Shown here: positions 61,317-64,000 of the stretch, one piece after another
Layout of the letters: the number at the start of each line of letters is the position of its first letter
Numbering within the stretch: position 1 is the first letter of the stretch
Origin: Arthrobacter pigmenti
GTDB lineage: Bacteria > Actinomycetota > Actinomycetes > Actinomycetales > Micrococcaceae
Assembly (NCBI RefSeq): GCF_011927905.1
Contig: NZ_JAATJL010000001.1
Location: forward strand, 2,852,001-2,916,000
Direction: 5' to 3'
Length of the DNA stretch: 64,000 nucleotides
Made by a program: the position numbers and the translations under genes
The notes under the pieces: generated by a model
Told to the model about the DNA's origin: nothing
The model's input: only the letters and a program-made list of their open reading frames with translations
Databases searched by the model: none

Positions 61317-62112
61317 GGTTTGCTCCTTCCTGGCTGTACAGACCCGCGAGCTTCGCGGCGTCGAGCCGGGCTGTGGGTGCGGAGACGAGCATCTCGCCGT
61401 GGCGGAGGCCGACAATGCGATCGCTGTGCGCGAGGGCGAGCGGAAGCACGTGGAGGCTGACGAGTACGGGTATGCCGTCCTCGGTGGCGATACCGCGGAG
61501 GAGTTCGAGCACGGAATCGGCGAGTTTCGGGTCGAGCGAGGCGACGGGCTCGTCGGCGAGGATCACGCGGGGCTGCTGCATGAGCGCCCGGGCGATCGCG
61601 ACGCGCTGCTGCTGGCCGCCGCTAAGCGAACGGGCCGGGTCCTTGGCTTTGTGGGCGATGCCAACGCGGTCGAGGTAGTGCATGGCCAGCTTCCGGTGCT
61701 TGCCGCTGAAGCCGCCCGCCAGGTTGACGGGTCCCGCGGCGTGAAGCGCGCCGGTCAGTACGTTGGTGAGCACGCTCATCCGCGGGATCAGGTTGAACTG
61801 CTGGAAGACCTGCCCGACGTCGGAGCGCAGCTTTTGCAGTTCGCCTCGCAGGAGGTTGGTGACGTCGTAGCCCACGACGCGGACGCTGCCGCCGGTGATG
61901 GGCGCGAAGCCGGTGAGGCTTTTCATCAGGGTGGATTTGCCGGAACCGGATGCGCCGAGCAGGGCGACCATCTCGCCGGGGCGAAGGTCGAGGTTGACTC
62001 CGCTGAGCACCGGCTGGTCGCCGTAGGCGACGTCCAGGCCACGTACGGTGACGAGAGGGAGCGCCTGCCGGAGCTCCGCCGTCGTCGGCTGGGTTTGGGT
62101 TGGGGTGCTCAT
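61297..62112 (-). CDS. phnC: Phosphonate-type ABC transporter ATPase
   Basis: 271 residues. Walker A GASGSGKST, Q-loop in QVFQQFNLIPRMSVLTNVL, signature LSGGQQQRVAIARAL and Walker B VILADEPVASLD. ATG at 62112 directly abuts the phnD stop. Cytoplasmic energiser of the phnDCE transporter. Confidence 0.95.
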   Translation of the reverse strand: MSTPTQTQPTTAELRQALPLVTVRGLDVAYGDQPVLSGVNLDLRPGEMVALLGASGSGKSTLMKSLTGFAPITGGSVRVVGYDVTNLLRGELQKLRSDVGQVFQQFNLIPRMSVLTNVLTGALHAAGPVNLAGGFSGKHRKLAMHYLDRVGIAHKAKDPARSLSGGQQQRVAIARALMQQPRVILADEPVASLDPKLADSVLELLRGIATEDGIPVLVSLHVLPLALAHSDRIVGLRHGEMLVSAPTARLDAAKLAGLYSQEGANHDDDGA

Positions 62113-63021
62113 CTAGCCCAGGTCCTCGAGCTGCACGCCGGCGACCTCTGCGATTTCGGCGAATCCCTTGAAGATGCTGGGGTCGGGGTCCATGACCTCC
62201 TCGAGTCCCACGAAGCCTTCGCCGAGTGCGCCGAGCTCTTCCGCGTTTTCCTCGGAGAAGACCTTCGGGAGGGCTTCCTGGAGGAGTGCGCGGGTTTCGT
62301 CGTCGAGCGTCTGGCGTGCGAGGACGCTGCCGGCCACGTCCATGGCGGGGCTTTCGCCCACGCCGCGCCACTCGCCATCGACGAAGGGGAACATGGGTGC
62401 GCCCAGTTCAGTGAGCATGATGGCGGTGCAGGCGGCGTCAACCTGGCCCTGTTCGAGCGCGGCGAAGCTGCCGGCGTGGCCGCCGGCGAAAATGGCCTCG
62501 TAGTCGGTGCCCTGCTCGAGACCGGCCTCGTGGAGCATATAAACGGGCATGAAGTAGCCGGAGCTGGAGGCCTGGTCCGCGAAGGCGACGGTCTTGCCAC
62601 GGAGGTCTTCGAGTGTTTTCACCGGGGAGTCGTTGAGGACAACGCAGGTGGAGACGGGTTCGTCATCGCCGGCCCAGGCCATGAGGGAGTCGACCTCGCC
62701 GGTGTTGACGGCGAGCGCGGAGGGAAAGCCGCTCATGATGCCGATGTCCACGTGGTCGGCGCGGATGGCTTCGACGACGCTGAGGTAGTCGGGCACGTCG
62801 GTGACCTCGACGGGGCGGCCGGTTTCCTTCTCTACGAGGTCGGCGAAGGCGTCGATGGGGTTGGCCTTGGTGGGGTCATCGCCGAGGGGGATGGTGGCGA
62901 TAGTGATGGGTTGTTCTTGTGTCGTCGCTTCTTGGGAGGCTTCTTGTGAGGTGGCGGCCTGGCAGCCGGTGAGCGCGAGGACGGTGAGAATGCCTAAAGC
63001 AGGAACGGTGCTGTAGCGCAT
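62113..63021 (-). CDS. phnD: Phosphonate-type ABC transporter binding lipoprotein
   Basis: 302 residues from ATG at 63021 with GAAAGG upstream. Lipobox LALTGC, then a Gln/Glu/Thr-rich spacer and the PhnD domain with ITIATIPLGDDPTKA, VVEAIRADHVDIG and TVAFADQASSSGYFMPVYM, the last including the family's ligand-phosphate-binding Ser cluster. First gene of the operon; the 257 bases upstream carry the promoter. Ligand could be a phosphonate, phosphite or a phosphoester. Confidence 0.93.
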   Translation of the reverse strand: MRYSTVPALGILTVLALTGCQAATSQEASQEATTQEQPITIATIPLGDDPTKANPIDAFADLVEKETGRPVEVTDVPDYLSVVEAIRADHVDIGIMSGFPSALAVNTGEVDSLMAWAGDDEPVSTCVVLNDSPVKTLEDLRGKTVAFADQASSSGYFMPVYMLHEAGLEQGTDYEAIFAGGHAGSFAALEQGQVDAACTAIMLTELGAPMFPFVDGEWRGVGESPAMDVAGSVLARQTLDDETRALLQEALPKVFSEENAEELGALGEGFVGLEEVMDPDPSIFKGFAEIAEVAGVQLEDLG

Positions 63022-63278
63022 GGTGGACCTTTCACGGGGGACGTTTCGAATATCGAGAACGTCTGTATTCAATCCGAGGGAGGTGACCGGGAATTACGAG
63101 AACGGTGTACTTGTAATGAAACGCGGGATGAACAATGTGGCAGTAGTGTGGGTCGCCTGCGCCTATCGACGGGTCGGACGTTTCACCAGCACGGCAGCAA
63201 TCGACCAAGTGGGAGTGTACGACCATCTCGACCAGTCTTCGCCTGCAGCGTGGGCTCTCACCAGCTGTCTGATCGCGC

Positions 63279-63317
63279 GACGGTGGCGGTCCGGGTTAGC
63301 ACCGGACCACCACCGTC
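63279..63317. terminator. Terminator hairpin between SBP and phn operon
   Basis: A 16-base stem (63279-63294 with 63302-63317) with a single C-A mismatch and a 7-base loop, 11 bases beyond the stop of the leftward binding-protein gene. No long T run. It would insulate the phn promoter from the upstream gene. Confidence 0.75.
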
Positions 63318-63327
63318 ACCAGTGGTG

Positions 63328-64000
63328 CTAGCCGGTCTTGGTTACGTTCGAGTAGTCAATGAACGTACTCGGTGCTTCCACGATCCCATGCACGTTCGCA
63401 TTGAAGATGCGCGGCAGCCGATTCTGGTACATGAACAGCCAAGGAGCGTCTTCCGTGATGATCCCTCCGGCCTCGCGGTACAGTGCACCGCGCTCTTCAG
63501 CGTCGACCGTCTCGCGCGCCGCTTCGAAAATATCGCGCAGCTCATCGTTCACATACCATCCGCGATTTACACCATTCGGCGGCACTTGGTCGGGCCCAAA
63601 CATTCGCTCGAGCCAGAATGCACTATCCGCACCGGTGCTCCACCCGTTGAATGAACCACTAATATTCGGTTCATAACCGGGGCTCTCCAAAGCGACCATG
63701 GACGTGAACTCGACGTATTCGACATTCAGATTTACATCAACCGCTGCGAGGTCCTGCTGCACGAGCGACATGATGTCGGTTGCCGCGGCGAAGCCGGGCC
63801 CCGAGCTTGGAGAGAATATATCAATTTCCAGAGGAAGGGTTACGCCCGCTTCCTCAAGCAACTCCGCTGCTCTCTCAGGGTTGTACTCGTACGAAGGCTC
63901 GATTGATTCGTCCCACGCCGCGCTACCGACGGGAATTGCACCATATGACGGCCTCACCTGATCATTCAGCAAAGCTTCAATCGCCTCTCGGTTTACCGCG
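63328..64000 (-). CDS. Family 5 (peptide/nickel type) ABC substrate-binding protein, C-terminal part
   Basis: The frame is open to the right edge, so the N-terminal half and signal peptide lie outside. Visible: AVNREAIEALLNDQ, GAIPVGSAAWDESIEPSYEYN, PERAAELLEEAGV and the C-terminal APWLFMYQNRLPRIFNANVHG, as in DppA/OppA-type proteins. It binds di- or oligopeptides or another small solute for an ABC importer. Codon use is slightly less GC-rich than its neighbours. Confidence 0.9.
   Translation of the reverse strand, partial: AVNREAIEALLNDQVRPSYGAIPVGSAAWDESIEPSYEYNPERAAELLEEAGVTLPLEIDIFSPSSGPGFAAATDIMSLVQQDLAAVDVNLNVEYVEFTSMVALESPGYEPNISGSFNGWSTGADSAFWLERMFGPDQVPPNGVNRGWYVNDELRDIFEAARETVDAEERGALYREAGGIITEDAPWLFMYQNRLPRIFNANVHGIVEAPSTFIDYSNVTKTG

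Noticed and set aside
60961-62949. 662-codon plus-strand frame
   Set aside because: Antisense of phnE, phnC and phnD, whose Walker and permease motifs fix the coding strand.

Overview
The window is high-GC actinobacterial DNA. Codon choice, the gene families present and the carbohydrate and organic-acid catabolic clusters fit a Micrococcaceae soil bacterium of the Arthrobacter/Pseudarthrobacter type; this is an inference from content, not a database match.

Layout. 1-10.5 kb holds housekeeping and single genes: an AbgT-type transporter cut by the left edge with its M20 amidohydrolase, TerC, a TetR regulator, an aldo/keto reductase, an SDR, acylphosphatase, a SHOCT protein, a CPA1 antiporter, a GGDEF protein, a YbaK deacylase and a lipid/diacylglycerol kinase. 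10.7-13.1 kb encodes an exported M23 peptidase with a Pro-rich tail and a membrane-anchored cupredoxin. 13.1-21.9 kb is a maltose/maltodextrin locus: LacI regulator and GH13 alpha-glucosidase facing malE-malF-malG plus a second GH13 enzyme, with LacI-type operators between them. 22.0-23.1 kb is a lone YhcG-type nuclease. 23.6-31.1 kb is a GH38 alpha-mannosidase with two permeases, a binding protein and a ROK regulator. Neither sugar ABC system has its own ATPase here. 31.3-34.3 kb has a histidine kinase, an OmpR-type response regulator and an HPt-like protein lacking the phospho-accepting His.

34.8-50.0 kb is a GntR regulator followed by a long co-directional catabolic cluster: SDR, carboxymuconolactone-decarboxylase-like protein, TAXI receptor, DUF1850, TRAP permease, MFS, L-2-hydroxyglutarate oxidase, DapA-family lyase, SDR, FAH-family hydrolase, family III CoA-transferase, glutaryl-CoA dehydrogenase and IlvD/Edd dehydratase. 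It looks like one regulon for import and breakdown of an unidentified organic or sugar acid towards glutaryl-CoA, hydroxyglutarate or pyruvate-type products.

50.0-58.0 kb is an accessory island of lower GC and different codon use. It carries a dead Nudix gene, a Pycsar-type anti-phage operon with two tandem class III nucleotidyl cyclases upstream of one PycTM-type membrane effector, a truncated serine recombinase meeting a truncated second gene, a small unknown protein, a tRNA-like gene with its own promoter and terminator, and an unknown 560-residue protein followed by a second PycTM/SLATT-like membrane protein and a tandemly duplicated micro-ORF. This island is the most interesting part of the window.

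58.0-64 kb returns to typical sequence: an LLM flavin oxidoreductase, then a leftward operon phnD-phnC-phnE-phosphatase-tetR, and the C-terminal part of a family 5 substrate-binding protein cut by the right edge.
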